This document shows, piece after piece, positions 23,240 to 33,561 of a stretch of DNA of 64,000 bases. Under the pieces are notes generated by a model, which saw only the letters and a list, made by a program, of their open reading frames with translations, ran no database searches and had not been told where the DNA came from. Origin of the DNA: Euclidia mi (lineage: Eukaryota; Arthropoda; Insecta; Lepidoptera; Erebidae); NCBI GenBank assembly GCA_944739405.2, contig OX123197.2, forward strand, positions 53,172,047 to 53,236,046, given 5' to 3'. How positions within the stretch are numbered: the stretch's first letter is position 1; each line of letters opens with the position of its first letter. A program made the position numbers and the translations under genes.

Positions 23240-24097
23240 ATGTCTCGCGATGGTACTAATTCTCCTGATATTTTTTGTTCTATTTGTGGTTCATATACAC
23301 CAAGAATTTAAAAAAGGGCCTGCACATCATCAATATAGAAAAATAAATTAAGATAAAAAAACAATTGAATTTAAACTACAGTTTACGGATTTTATCGCGT
23401 TATATTGGTTTCACTGGTTATTAAATTTAAACCGAATGATCTACAAACTACATTAGTCGTGCTAGAAATTGGCATTATATTCACAAAACATGAACTAATA
23501 ACATTCTGTACTAAATAAAGTTTAATTTTACTGCTTAATTGATCCACAAAAAAAGATAATATTGCCTCTGTATATTAAACTTGAGCTAATCAAAAACTTC
23601 TTAAATTTTTGAACAAAAATAGTACCGGATTTAATTTTTTGAGAAACAAATTTCTTTCTTTGAGTGAAGCTAGATTAACAAAATTATATTTGTAGATCCG
23701 GGTATCAAATGGATAATACAAGATTCAGAATTAATTCAAGCTTAAATGAAGTAGAGGACAAAGCCTGGACACTTCATTCGTCGCAGTCACTGGAAACTTT
23801 TTAGGGAATCATAAATCTCCGCAATATATTGACCGTGTTGGGAAAACTTTGCAAGCTTTTTATAAAATTAAATGCTATGGCCTTGAAAATACCTTTTTTG
23901 GACTCGTTTTAACATATTTACCAGAATATATGCACACTATGAGTGAAGAACACGGGTAGCGATTTCACCAAGATATAGCTGTGATTGAAGAACGTTATAA
24001 GGGAAAACGGAACCCTGCGATGTTGGCAGACTACTGCCGGTTGCTCATTAGAGAATTACCAACCACAGAGTACCATAGACAAACAAAAAAAAGTTAA
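23240..24097 (+). pseudogene. Decayed member of a dispersed arthropod gene family of unknown function
   Basis: Fragments in the expected order are visible across several frames. From ATG at 23240: GTNSPDIFCSICGSYTP (a CxxC near the N-terminus). Near 23550: KIILPLYIKLELIKNFL. Near 23690: IIFVDPGIKWIIQDSE. From about 23787 one long frame follows: NFLGNHKSPQYIDRV, LPEYMHTMSEEHG, a TAG, RFHQDIAVIEERYKGK and PAMLADYCRLL, ending at TAA 24095-24097. These match from memory the widespread arthropod/hydrozoan proteins with F-x-P-E-x-x-x-x-x-S-D-E-x-G-E-R-F-H-Q-D and MADYCW motifs, whose role I do not know. Multiple stops and shifts make this a relic. Confidence 0.65.
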
Positions 24098-24287
24098 AGG
24101 AGAGTTATTTTTAGTCCAAAACAAATAAAATCAGAATAAAACTGTTACAAAAGTGCAATATACAAATATTGATATATCATAAATTGTGACGTGATAGAAG
24201 AGTTTTATTTAACTTTCTAATCGTGTTGAATTTCGATTTCACTTAAAGTTTTTTGTGACCACTTTGTTGTAAAGCGATAAAAACCAA

Positions 24288-24305
24288 TTATATATATATA
24301 TATAT
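24288..24305. repeat. (TA)n microsatellite
   Basis: About nine TA repeats. Confidence 0.85.
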
Positions 24306-24827
24306 ACAAATTATTTCCATTTGATTTTTACTGCAAAGGCAAAATTATTTCGGACTGTGATAAGACTATGTTTTCTGTAGTTGCTTAGCGCTAATTAAGG
24401 GTTCCATCTTGGCATCTGATAAGAGCATGCTATACGTAGCACAATCTAAAGAGAATATAGAAAAAGAAATGTAACTATGCTACATTTATTTTATCATGAC
24501 GGCTTACAATAACCAATTACAATAATCAAAATATTACTATACGAACACCAAAACTTATTTTTTTACACAGTGATATATACTATAAAGGGAGGAAGTCATT
24601 GCTCTGCTTTGAAAGCCACTCTTTGCATTTTTAAAATGACCTACGAAATTTTCTGTTCTTAACCTTAGTTAAGCTTCAAAGCTTTGACTATAAACCTGCC
24701 AAAGTGTAAAATGTAACGAAGTACAGAAGTGTCCATGAAGTGCGAAAATATGTCTTCAAGAATGTAAAAAAATACTGACAGGCTTGCCTTTGGTTTGAAA
24801 AAGAAAAGTGCATTTTGTTTACGTCAG
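24306..24827. other. Unassigned AT-rich sequence upstream of the candidate promoter
   Basis: No coding signal; it contains CAAATTATTTCC-type AT-rich DNA only. Confidence 0.3.
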
Positions 24828-24835
24828 TATAAAAG
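24828..24835 (+). promoter_or_regulatory. Candidate TATA box
   Basis: TATAAAAG lies 35 bp upstream of an ATG at 24863 that opens a signal-peptide-like exon. A start site 25-31 bp downstream would leave a very short leader; an initiator-like TTCAACTT sits at 24849-24856. Isolated TATA-like strings are common, so the support is the combination with the exon. Confidence 0.35.
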
Positions 24836-24862
24836 TTTTAGCGCAGGTTCAACTTGGTCTTA

Positions 24863-24917
24863 ATGAAAACTGAAGTTGTTGCATATTCGACAGTTTTCAT
24901 ACTCTTAGCGTGTCATG
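24863..24917 (+). CDS. Candidate signal-peptide first exon of a secreted host protein
   Basis: From ATG 24863 the frame reads MKTEVVAYSTVFILLACHG: a charged start, a hydrophobic core and a small-residue end, as in a secretory signal. CATG|GTAAAT at 24914-24923 is a good 5' splice site leaving phase 1, typical of short first exons of insect secreted proteins (chorion, cuticle or immune peptides). An acceptor TGTGTTACAG ends at about 25018; splicing there would add only about 14 residues before TAA, so the true second exon may lie elsewhere. Without splicing the frame stops after 34 codons. The protein family is not identified and the call could be chance. Confidence 0.3.
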
Positions 24918-25019
24918 GTAAATTACAACTACTACAAGGAATTATGTACATTATAATTTCGCAATGACTACTTTGAAACTTTTACGAAATGTACACATAC
25001 CTACCTATGTGTTACAGGT

Positions 25020-25590
25020 AAATATCGCGTAACAAACTATTTGAAAATAAAGATGAAATAACTTACATTACATATAAACAAATATACATTTTGCAACAAA
25101 CAAATAAATACTACATCTATAATGAGATGTTATGTCCCGATTCTACTGTATTACTAGCTTAAGTAAATACACTGATAGATACAAGATATCACATACCCTA
25201 CATCGCTGTCTTTTAAAAGCAAAAGTTAAGGCAATGCTTAGGAAATCAAACTATTTGAAACTGGAGGTATTACCCTAGTCGATAAGTCGTGGGCAAGTCT
25301 AAAACTGGCCATTTCAATAAATGATCGAGCAGTTCATAAAGTGTTCGGATTTATTAAATAGCCACCTAAAGTTGGTCGTTGAGTTGTCATCATTTAATGG
25401 TTTGGTCAGTCATATTTAGTCTATTCGTAATATTATGTTACCTTAGGTTTCAACTTTGAGTTCAACTCAGAAATCAGATCGTCGTCTAACCACATTAACA
25501 GGCTATGTTAGGCTTTTTTATATCGCTACACCGAAAAAAATATGTATTGGGAAGCAAATATTGCGATGTATATATTTTACGATTTGATCA
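25020..25590. other. Unassigned AT-rich sequence
   Basis: No convincing second exon for the 24863 candidate was recognised here. Confidence 0.3.
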
Positions 25591-25598
25591 ATTTTATT

Positions 25599-25754
25599 GA
25601 CCATTTCATGAAGAAGTTGCGCGTTTAAAGATCATATCGTTAAGCAATTTGTTATCGTTGATCTGATGAATGCTCATCATAAAATGCTTAATGGATAATT
25701 AGCATTTTCATGAAATGATACAATTTCATCGTTCGACCATTTCCTGAAATGGTC
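25599..25754. repeat. Cluster of GACCATTTC-type palindromes
   Basis: GACCATTTCATGAAG (25599-25613), CATTTTCATGAAATGAT (about 25702-25718) and GACCATTTCCTGAAATGGTC (25735-25754) are variants of one near-palindrome within 160 bp. They could be subterminal repeats of a small DNA element or protein-binding sites. No boundary was defined. Confidence 0.45.
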
Positions 25755-25842
25755 AAGTTTATGTTATGGCCACGACAAATAAACCAAGATTGCTAGGCAG
25801 AGGGTACCACAAAATTACTTTCAAAGTAATGTGCGTATTAAA

Positions 25843-25965
25843 TTGTTTATTAACTCTTGCAAAACGGTGGCGGAAAACATCATGAGATAATTTACATGCT
25901 TGAGAATTCTCAAAACATAGTTGAAAAGTCAAGGTGAGAACAGGCCTAAGACCAGCAGTGGGACA
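25843..25965 (+). mobile_element. SINE family B, degraded fragment
   Basis: AACATCATGAGATAATTTAC, a diverged middle, then GGCCTAAGACCAGCAGTGGG keep the SINE-B body order. The tRNA head is not recognisable. Confidence 0.4.
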
Positions 25966-26718
25966 GTTTGTAGACAAGACCAATAATTAAAATGAAGATA
26001 TTAAATGAAGTGCTTTTTTTGTAACTTATTTGTTTTCGTCTCATTCCAAGTTACTCAAAGGGAACGAGATACCGAAAGTCTAAACTTTAGTCATGCGCAT
26101 CAGCAATAGCGTCACCGGTATTATCACAATTTACGGCACCTTAATTCAACATAACCTCTACAAACGCCAATTACAGCTTGAATTTTTCTACAAACACTAA
26201 AAAGTGAAATGAACTGGCAGAAATTGGATCTATATTTTCGCTCTTTATCCATTTTCATTTCATTTTCAATCTGGTTTACATAGGAGCATAATTGAATACG
26301 CTAATTGGATTCCCAGTAATGCAGTTTGCTGTTTTATTATTTCGGTTCTTATTTATGAAACTAACTGAGAGCCATTTCTTTGGTAAAAACATCTTCATTT
26401 CGAGCACTTTATGTTTTATTACGGTAGTGAAAGAACTACTCTGAGTGATTGTAAAGGAGCGGCTAAAAGATGTTGCCTTGACACCAAAATAATATAATAC
26501 CAATCAGGCATAATTCTCTTGTCTTTTGAAGTCTATGTGAAAAGGACAAGAGGGACAATTTAACCTTGCCCACAATTCATTATCAATTTTATTTCAGTGA
26601 TACGGCGGACTTTGCGCACATACAATTATTTAACCAACGCAACGGACACAAAATTGTAACAATAATCAAAACAAAATCATAATCTAACGATTATAATTTT
26701 TTGTTTTGAGTAGTAAGA
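25966..26718. other. Unassigned AT-rich sequence
   Basis: No feature recognised. Confidence 0.35.
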
Positions 26719-26966
26719 CTGCCTCCGTGTTCCAGTGGATAGCGTATGCGACTGCTGATCGGAGGTCTCGGGTTCGATTCCCAGGTCGGGCAAAAGTGTT
26801 ACTGGGTTTTTCCGAATACTCTGTAGCAGCCCGGGGTCTGATGATGTGCCCGGTAACGGCAATAGGCTCGCCCCCTATTACGTGGGACCTTAAAATTCAT
26901 CGTGAAATGTGGGTGTAATATTTACACCTCTGCCTACCCCTTCGGGGATACAGGCGTGAGACTATA
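26719..26966 (+). mobile_element. SINE family A, full length
   Basis: Head CTGCCTCCGTGTTCCAGTGG, B box GGGTTCGATTCCC, then GTGTTACTGGGTTTTTCCGA, CGGTAACGGCAATAGGC, GGGTGTAATATTTACACC (palindrome with one inserted T), CCCCTTCGGGGATACAGGCG and an A-rich tail. It is one of the best preserved copies in the window. Confidence 0.88.
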
Positions 26967-27000
26967 AAAATAAAATAATAATCAATTTGAGTATATCACA

Positions 27001-27052
27001 CAAAGTGTAGGGCTGTGTGGGAATGTCGATTCCCACACAGCCCTACACTTTG
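27001..27052. repeat. Perfect 24 bp palindrome with 4 nt loop
   Basis: Arms 27001-27024 and 27029-27052 are exact reverse complements around GTCG. The arm contains GTGTAGGGCTGTGTGGG. It lies about 35 bp after the tail of the SINE-A copy. Confidence 0.92.
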
Positions 27053-27205
27053 CTTTTATACACAACATTTGATTTGATAAAGTGTTAATCGATGAGGCAA
27101 CTTTTTGAATACTAGGTCAGAAGTCCTTATTAGAATATTTTGATAATGACATATCTTGGACAGCAGGATCTTGTTTGATTGGAATGCCCTGTAATGCCGT
27201 TGTGG

Positions 27206-27405
27206 ACTGCCTCTGTGGTGCTGCGGTAGTGTAAGCGATTGCGGATCACGAGGTCTCGGGTTCGATTCCCGGATCAAACAAAAATGATATTGGGTTTTTC
27301 TGTTTAGAATTATCCAATAGAAGTTCGGAGTCAGAGAGCTGGTGGTGTCACAGCCCCGTGCCTCGGAGAGCACGTTAAGCCACTAGTCCTGTGCCCAATG
27401 TCTCT
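27206..27405 (+). mobile_element. tRNA-derived SINE, family C
   Basis: Head ACTGCCTCTGTGGTGCTGCG with an A-box-like GGTAGTGTAAGCG and B box GGGTTCGATTCCC. The body differs from family A after GGGTTTTTCTG: GAGCTGGTGGTGTCACAGCC, CCTCGGAGAGCACGTTAAGC and GTCCTGTGCCC. The shared head but different body suggests a separate SINE family using a related tRNA head. Confidence 0.75.
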
Positions 27406-27739
27406 ATGGTCTTCATTGCCACTATTGTAATAAAGTTAGAACTCCAAACCTCGGTATCCTTACGTAAAGCCAACATATTCTGGACACGATTCCAAGAAAC
27501 TTAGCACACCGATAGTGCAAAGATTTCCTGCAGTCCGAGTACTTACACACACAAATTGCATATGCAAACATTTGAACTCAGGAATAAACATCTGGGGAAG
27601 TTTAGATACGTGGAATTGAGGAAGTTGTGATAGTTTATAAGACGGAGTATTCGATGCAAGATATGAGTTTGTGTTCAAATGTATGAAACAATTTCTTTTA
27701 AGAATAGAATCAAAAAAGGATTAAAATTTAATATATTTT

Positions 27740-27962
27740 TTGCTTCACAATAGTATGTATGTATTCTGATATCTGTGATCGTTACCTGGGTGTACCACCT
27801 AAGATCAGGGTTGGTTTGTGGTCTTCGCCACAATGCCTGAGTGGTAACCTTGTTTTTATAACATACATGATTGTGTTATTTTTTAGTGTCTCATATTTAT
27901 GTAATATTTAACTGTTGTGTATATTGTACAAATAAATGCATTTTATTTCTTTCTTTCTTTCT
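27740..27962 (+). repeat. Probable LINE 3' UTR end with (TTTC)n tail
   Basis: Ends GTACAAATAAATGCATTTTA followed by (TTTC)4-5 (about 27947-27961). AATAAA plus a short microsatellite tail is the pattern of the CR1-like 3' ends elsewhere in this window. No coding part is retained. Confidence 0.4.
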
Positions 27963-28507
27963 ATTGTGTCAATTTGAGGTTGGTTTACTATACCACGCTG
28001 GCCAAACAGATTGTTATAGGGTTTGATACTATTTTCTTCGCTTCTTACAACATTAATGAAATGAAATGTTTGTTCTCCTAATCCGTCACCACACTAAAAA
28101 CTAGTTCTTCTACAAGAGTGCAGCTCAACACCTCCGCAATGCGGAGAAAATTACGCTTTTCCTAAGTATCTACCTTTTTACATGATTGAAACTATAAAAT
28201 ATCAGATACACGAAAGACAGCACACAAAACCGCAACAATATTCTGTTCTCGCTTTCAAAGTTCAAAACATCTTGCTAACAATATCTAAAATATCGACTGC
28301 CAAGTTACACCGAGTCGTATGTAACACAAGAGTTACATTGTGTCATTACGTTACTGTATACGTCCTCGAGTACACCATATACCATTGAAATTTAACCGTA
28401 AGGCGCTGCGTTTACGAGCGATTGTATCGCGATGGATGTATTGCCGGCCACTTTATTTTATATTATGATAACACCGGTCCTATTTGTTAGCTGTCATACT
28501 ACTATAC
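27963..28507. other. Unassigned sequence
   Basis: No feature recognised; the open frame at 28182-28388 has no domain. Confidence 0.3.
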
Positions 28508-28551
28508 AGAATCCTATTCTTATAATGTTCTCATTATAAGAAGAGGATTCT
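28508..28551. repeat. 20 bp palindrome with one mismatch, 4 nt loop
   Basis: AGAATCCTATTCTTATAATG (28508-28527) and its complement (28532-28551, one mismatch) flank TTCT. Confidence 0.88.
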
Positions 28552-28605
28552 ATTCAGCCAAAGGCAACCACGTGGGCCAAATCATTTGCAGAATTCTCAA
28601 GTTTT

Positions 28606-28690
28606 TGACCAAAGTTATTAACTCTTAGACATGTACATTTCCTCGCGATGTTTTCAAGTGATAATTTATAATTTCAGGGATCAGCCCTGA
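28606..28690 (-). mobile_element. SINE family B, fragment
   Basis: On the plus strand, TCTTAGACATGTACATTTCC, CGCGATGTTTTC and AAGTGATAATTTATAATTT match the middle of the minus-strand SINE-B at about 5067-5120. Confidence 0.5.
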
Positions 28691-29168
28691 ATTAGTATAT
28701 ATAAACGACATTGTAATCACGGTGATGCGACGAACGGCATTTTCAACTGCAACGTCAACAACTCGCTGTCTACTCGCCAAGAAATGCAGGCCTGTCTAAT
28801 AGAAAGTCTACGTTTTAGCGATTAGCCACGTCCTGTACGTTGCTTGTTAAGTAGTTAGTGTTTAGGGTGTGGAAGGGTCGTTTTGTGTTGAGCGTACTCG
28901 AGCAGCAACTACAAAACAGCATTGGACAGGACTCGCACTATGGATTAGCTAATCAGTCACAATATACACAATTCGCATATACATATGTCACCTGCACTCG
29001 CACTAATCAAAGTGATAAGTAGCCAGTAGTAAGACGTGGTGTCCTGCCCTTTAATATAATATTGTCAATCATGTACCGATTCCTTGCAAACATGTTGCGA
29101 CACATGTGGAGTAGCAGCAGTCATGCAGCAATCCACTGGAAGCAGCGACGATTTGGTAGTAGACGAAT

Positions 29169-29280
29169 CATCATCATCCTGCCATTTTCCATTGCTGGAT
29201 ATAGGCTTCTCTAATTGCACGCCATAGTGCCCGTTTCCGGCTTTTCGTGTCCAGCGGCTGCCAGTAACTAATTTGCTGTA
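29169..29280 (-). mobile_element. RTE-type LINE 3' end remnant
   Basis: ATCATCATCCTGCCATTTTCC, TTGCTGGATATAGGCTTCTC and ACGCCATAGTGCCCG, followed by TTTTCGTGTCC, match the 3' end of the RTE family seen at 43380-43470 (TGCTGGACATAGGCCTCTCC). Only the last about 100 bp remain. Confidence 0.6.
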
Positions 29281-29350
29281 TATGGTAGCCGAATAGTTGC
29301 TGTTTAGCTATGACTACAAGAGAATACTTGCTCGACAGCTAAACAAGCTG

Positions 29351-29401
29351 TTACTACGCGAGAATACTCGCTCTACGCGAGCGAGTATTCTCGCGTAGTA
29401 A
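29351..29401. repeat. Perfect 22 bp palindrome with 7 nt loop
   Basis: Arms 29351-29372 and 29380-29401 (TTACTACGCGAGAATACTCG..., complement) flank CTACGCG. A diverged related string (CTACAAGAGAATACTTGCTC) lies just upstream at about 29314-29333, so part of the locus is also directly repeated. Confidence 0.9.
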
Positions 29402-30262
29402 TGTACTACTCTATATTACCATAGTCCCATTGTACACGTGAAATTATAGTCGGTATGTGAAGAACATTAATTTTATGTTACGTGAAATATTGTAGGAATG
29501 TTTAGTATATAGCTGCAAGTTTTTTAATAAGCAGTTTGTTGCCATGGTTACTGTTAAATAAAGGTATTGGAAGACAGTTTATGAAAGCAAGTAGTCTACT
29601 AGTTTTGTTAGGTGCTTTTGGAAAGTAATTGTTGTTCTATTGATTTGGCTTAACAAGTAAAGTTGATGTAGAATCGAAGAGCACTATATTTTATTTAAAG
29701 GGAAAGAGATTTCTTTATTGTATTTTTATGTTTTATTTTATAGCTTACTCTTCTTGGTGTATCGCTTTAATCAGTAGGTATTCATGATCAATAGATTCGA
29801 TTCATAAAATAAGTTAATCTAGTATATTTGTACCCCACAAAAGGCTGAAAATAGAAAAAGATTGAAGGCGAGTGAGGCCGTTGCCCTAAAGCGAGACGCT
29901 ACGATCCTTAAATAGTTGAAAACATAATTCTTTAATTTGTACTTTGATCTAAATTAATAAAATTATACACGTTATCTCAATGGGTAGTTGAACTTCTAGA
30001 AATATAAAATTAATTTCATTTTGGTTTGAAACTTCAGTTTATTTTATCAGGAAATACTGTAGCAGGTAGTTCAAAGAGCTATTTACGCACCGACGTCCTT
30101 TAAAGTTCGCCTTACTTTAAAAAGGTCCACTAACGAGTCACTTCCTCTTATTGTACAGGTATAGGAGTTTTTCAGTACCAACTACCTGTTTATTAAGACA
30201 AAATGTTTATTTATTTATATACAGGGAGACAGTGGCAACAGGGTTAAAATTTGTATTTTTTT
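29402..30262. other. Unassigned AT-rich sequence
   Basis: No feature recognised. Confidence 0.3.
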
Positions 30263-30501
30263 TTATAGTCTCACGCCTGTATCCCCGATGGGGTAGGCAG
30301 AGGTGTCAATATTACACCCACATTTCGCCATGAATTTTTAGGTCCCACGTAATAGGTGGCGAGCCTATTGCCGTTACCGGGCACATCACCAGACTCCGTG
30401 CTGCTACTGAGAATTCGGAAAAATCCAGATACACTTTTGCCCGACCCGGGTATCGAAACCGGGACCTCCGATCAGCAGTCGCATACGCTATCCACTGGAC
30501 C
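30263..30501 (-). mobile_element. SINE family A, near full length
   Basis: Minus-strand copy: the A-rich tail at 30255-30265 gives way to CTCACGCCTGTATCCCC and GTGTCAATATTACACC (palindrome altered by TAATA to CAATA). GGTATCGAAACCGGGACC contains the B box complement, and GCATACGCTATCCACTGG the A-box region. The first about 12 bp of the head are missing at the 30501 boundary. Confidence 0.85.
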
Positions 30502-30584
30502 AGTCCAGGTCATTCCAGTGGATAGTGTTCAGAATGTATGAATGGTAGAATCCAGTATAAATTTTGGTATATAGTTTTCCACCG

Positions 30585-30690
30585 AAACCTTCCTCAGAAA
30601 TCACATTTTGCTCTTGGTGAAAACCGTCCTTAAATCCGTTCGGTAGTTTTTGAGTTACATATATTTTGTACATACAAACACCCAGACTAA
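30585..30690 (+). repeat. Dispersed repeat fragment
   Basis: AAACCGTCCTTAAATCCGTT and CGGTAGTTTTTGAGTTACAT, followed by GTACATACAAACA, recall the last part of the common lepidopteran repeat also seen at 18741 and 62960. Confidence 0.4.
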
Positions 30691-30779
30691 GAAAGAAGAA
30701 AATTTTGCCTTAAGAGCAACAATTGTAGAAAACTCTTTTTAATTTTGAAATTAAACTACAGTTTACGGATCTTTTTAAT

Positions 30780-30995
30780 TTCATCTGTATATATAAAATC
30801 CTTGCGTTACTGACTGACTGACAGACAAGCTACAGCCAAAACTACTCGGCGCAAGAAGCTGAAATTTAGCATGTATGTTCCTTAGGGACCGTAGGGGTGC
30901 ACTAAGACGGGATTTCCCGAAATTCCCATGGGATCGGGCAAAATCGGCAATTCAAAACTATGTGCGTGCGAAGCCGCTGGCGCCGACTAGTTTTT
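30780..30995 (+). repeat. Dispersed lepidopteran-type repeat, family F
   Basis: Starts ATATATAAAATCCTTGCGTT, then (ACTG)n, GCTGAAATTTAGCATGTATG, GTAGGGGTGCACTAAGACGG and TTTCCCGAAATTCCCATGGG, ending GCGAAGCCGCTGGCGCCGAC. These strings recall a frequent non-coding moth/butterfly repeat. The transposition class is not shown by the sequence. Confidence 0.5.
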
Positions 30996-31771
30996 AATAA
31001 ATTTATGTCATCGCTTAGCTTTGCATCTGGTCTGATTTGATCATTTATTTTATTGATACGATCTGGTGAACAGTGTTGGAGCAAATGACACCCACTTTTT
31101 TTAATTTTTCGGTTTCTCATCTTTAGTGTAATTGGAAGATCTCTTCTTCACCTTTTCCATTATAAATATAAATAAGAGATTTCCATGTTATAATTTCGCT
31201 GTGGCCTCCTTGGAGGTATAATTGTATATACATTCATGGTGGCCGCCATGGAGGTATATAGAATTATACATCAAATATACCTGGCCACAAATATTTTGTA
31301 TTAAAAAAAAACTGACTTTGACATAACATACACGTTTCGTTTTCACTATTCCGAATTAAAAAAATCAACAAACTCTTCATTCAAAATTAAATAATCGTTG
31401 AAATAATTTTTAATACAACTTTGTCGACTTTTTATATGTTTCCGCAAAAAAATAATTAACTGACAAGTGAGCTTCTTTGTAAAATGTTAAGTAATAGGTA
31501 CGAATTTATGATTAGTACCGGTTTTTTTACTTGTACTCGTACGTAACGTACTTGTGTTGTTCGGTTTAAGTTATTCATGATTTGAAGAATACTCAAAGTT
31601 CGTTGAAAGTGCTTTGAAAAAATTTCACTCTGACCTGTAAAACAGAAAAAAACTTAAGTTGTCATCAACTAGTTGAAAAATTTCAACTGATTAAAGCTGA
31701 AATTCTCAATTCAGAAACCGGCCGTAAGTGTAGCAGAATACCAATAGTGAGCAAATACAAAATAAATTTTT
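30996..31771. other. Unassigned AT-rich sequence
   Basis: Contains a small repeated TGGAGGTATA string (31214 and 31249) but no definable element. Confidence 0.3.
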
Positions 31772-31838
31772 GACGGCACGGTTGGCGTAGTGGTTTAAGC
31801 GGTCGCTTCGCCGTCGTGGGTTCGATTCCCACACGTGG
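31772..31838 (+). mobile_element. tRNA-like SINE head abutting a LINE
   Basis: GGCGTAGTGGTTTAAGCGG is an A-box-like region and GGTTCGATTCC (31819-31829) a B box. The head resembles a type with TAGTGGTTTAAGCGGTCGC that is also present in inverse orientation at 39952-40031. It is not a credible tRNA gene: no clean acceptor stem closes. It runs straight into LINE coding sequence at about 31838. Confidence 0.6.
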
Positions 31839-32296
31839 CAACCGTATTGCGATACGGTATCATATTTTGGGGTAATTGTTGCCTTCGGGAGGAGGTGTTC
31901 AGAGCCCAGAAACGTTGCGTGCGAGCAATTTGTGGCATGAAGGTTACAGAGAGTTGTGTTCCTAAATTTAAGTCCTTGCATATACTTACTTTCCCATGCT
32001 TATACATTTACGAAGTAGCTGTTTTTGTTAAATGTAATCAAGAATTGTTTACTGCATTGTCACAAATAAGAAAAGGTCCTCTTAGAAGCCAATATAAGAA
32101 TAAACTTCATAATGTACCTTATAACACAACATTACTAAAGAAAAATATTCTAGGAATGGCTGTAACCATTTATAATAAAATACCCGAAGCTCTAAAGGAC
32201 GAGAAAATACATGTTTTAAAAAAAAGGCTGTCAGTTCTTTTGATTACAAAATGTTATTATAAAATTACAGACTTCCTAGAAGATAATCAAATATAG
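31838..32296 (+). pseudogene. Reverse transcriptase C-terminal fragment (CR1-like ORF2)
   Basis: Reads ATVLRYGIIFWGNCC, QKRCVRAICGMKVTESC, LTFPCLYIYEVAVFVK, MAVTIYNKIPEALK, ending ITDFLEDNQI. The frame is open to the natural stop. The catalytic domain is absent. The ATG suggested by the frame lies in the tRNA-like/LINE junction and is fortuitous. Confidence 0.8.
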
Positions 32297-32590
32297 TAAT
32301 TATAATTTCTTGACATTCTATTATAATATTGTAATAATTAATCACCATTAGATTTTGACATGACTACTTCCTTTATTTTATTTATTTTTCATTATTATAC
32401 TATTGACATTATTTTTAAATTATTGATTGTGACATTAACTATTTCGTATAATGTAATTATTCAGCAATTTAATTTATACTCATAATTTGCATGCTTACTG
32501 AAGGCAGAATATAGCAGATCACTATTAATTGTGTCATCGAATGTATGTACCTATATTCTTTGCAAATAAATGGATTATTATTATTATTAC
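31838..32590 (+). mobile_element. CR1-like LINE, 5'-truncated
   Basis: Carries the last about 150 codons of ORF2 (to 32296) and a 3' UTR with CAAATAAATGG near 32561, ending in a (ATT)n tail at about 32574-32588. It is related to the C-terminal end of the intact element at 51481-54273 (ILRYGILFWGNC there, VLRYGIIFWGNC here) but has a different tail, so it belongs to a sister family. Confidence 0.8.
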
Positions 32591-32880
32591 AAATTGTTGT
32601 CTCGAGTCTGGGTGTTATTTGTGTCCGTTGATTGAATGTTTGTAAAGTCCCCCGCGACACAAGAATTTCTTTCGTCTGCGGAAGGTGTCTTTTTTAAATA
32701 AAAAAAAATATCTTAGTTTGTTCAATTTACAGTGTCGGTTAAAATACGAGAATTGACATTCTGTAAACAATAATGGATTTATTATGGCTTTATGTCTTCT
32801 CCGCTTAACATTAAGTGTGACTGCCGGATCATGTAGTCAGAACCCAAATAGCCATAATAACACCAGGTATTAAAATAATG
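32591..32880. other. Unassigned sequence before the LTR element
   Basis: No feature recognised; flank of the target duplication TATA at 32881-32884. Confidence 0.3.
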
Positions 32881-32884
32881 TATA

Positions 32885-33305
32885 TGTGGAAGCGTCAGGA
32901 GGGCTCTCTGAGCAGTTTTCGTAGGTTTTCTCCATCGTGGGCGCAATGGCGGCAAGAGATTCAAAATAAAAGCACCACTTTACTTGTACACGCTGTATTG
33001 CTCGAATTTATAACAATTTGGTACGAAATACAATAAAATATGGAGGATGAAACATGATTATGAATTTGTGAGCCAATAGTTTAGCACGTGCCCGCCCGGT
33101 GCAACAGCTGTCAGAGTAATGGACGACTGTCACCGCGTTTGGCTCCACCTACTACTCTATTCGGGGTTACCCACTCTCAATTTTATTTTACTACTAATCG
33201 AGTAATCGATTACAACCATCGGTAAGTTAAGTAACAATTTCTGAAGACAACTTTTATGGTTAAATTAAACCTAAAAATCATTCTTAAATAATCAGCGCGC
33301 CGTCA
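32885..33305 (-). repeat. LTR (3' LTR in element orientation)
   Basis: 421 bp, same length as its partner. On the minus strand it starts TGACGGCGCG and ends CTTCCACA. Contains TTATAAATTCGAGC, a TATA-like string, in the minus orientation. Confidence 0.85.
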
Positions 33306-33561
33306 CGGCCGTCCTGCATTGTCACACGTCCTCGTGTGTAACGTTCTCGCCTGTGAACAACAGATAAAGTGATATACTCCACACTCGTCTTGGCCTTCCT
33401 GACCAATTAATCAATTATGATTAACTATTCGTTTCACACGGAATACATTTTACATGTCAAACTTAAATTCGTTGAACGTATCATCAAAGAATACACACAC
33501 ACTGAAGGGACAAAATCAACGAAATCATTTACGTCGGTTAACGTCTACCACCCAGGCGATT

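Noticed and set aside
31772..31838. Functional tRNA gene
   Set aside because: A and B boxes are present but the acceptor stem does not close, and the sequence runs into LINE coding DNA; the same applies to 36995, 39952 and 63549.
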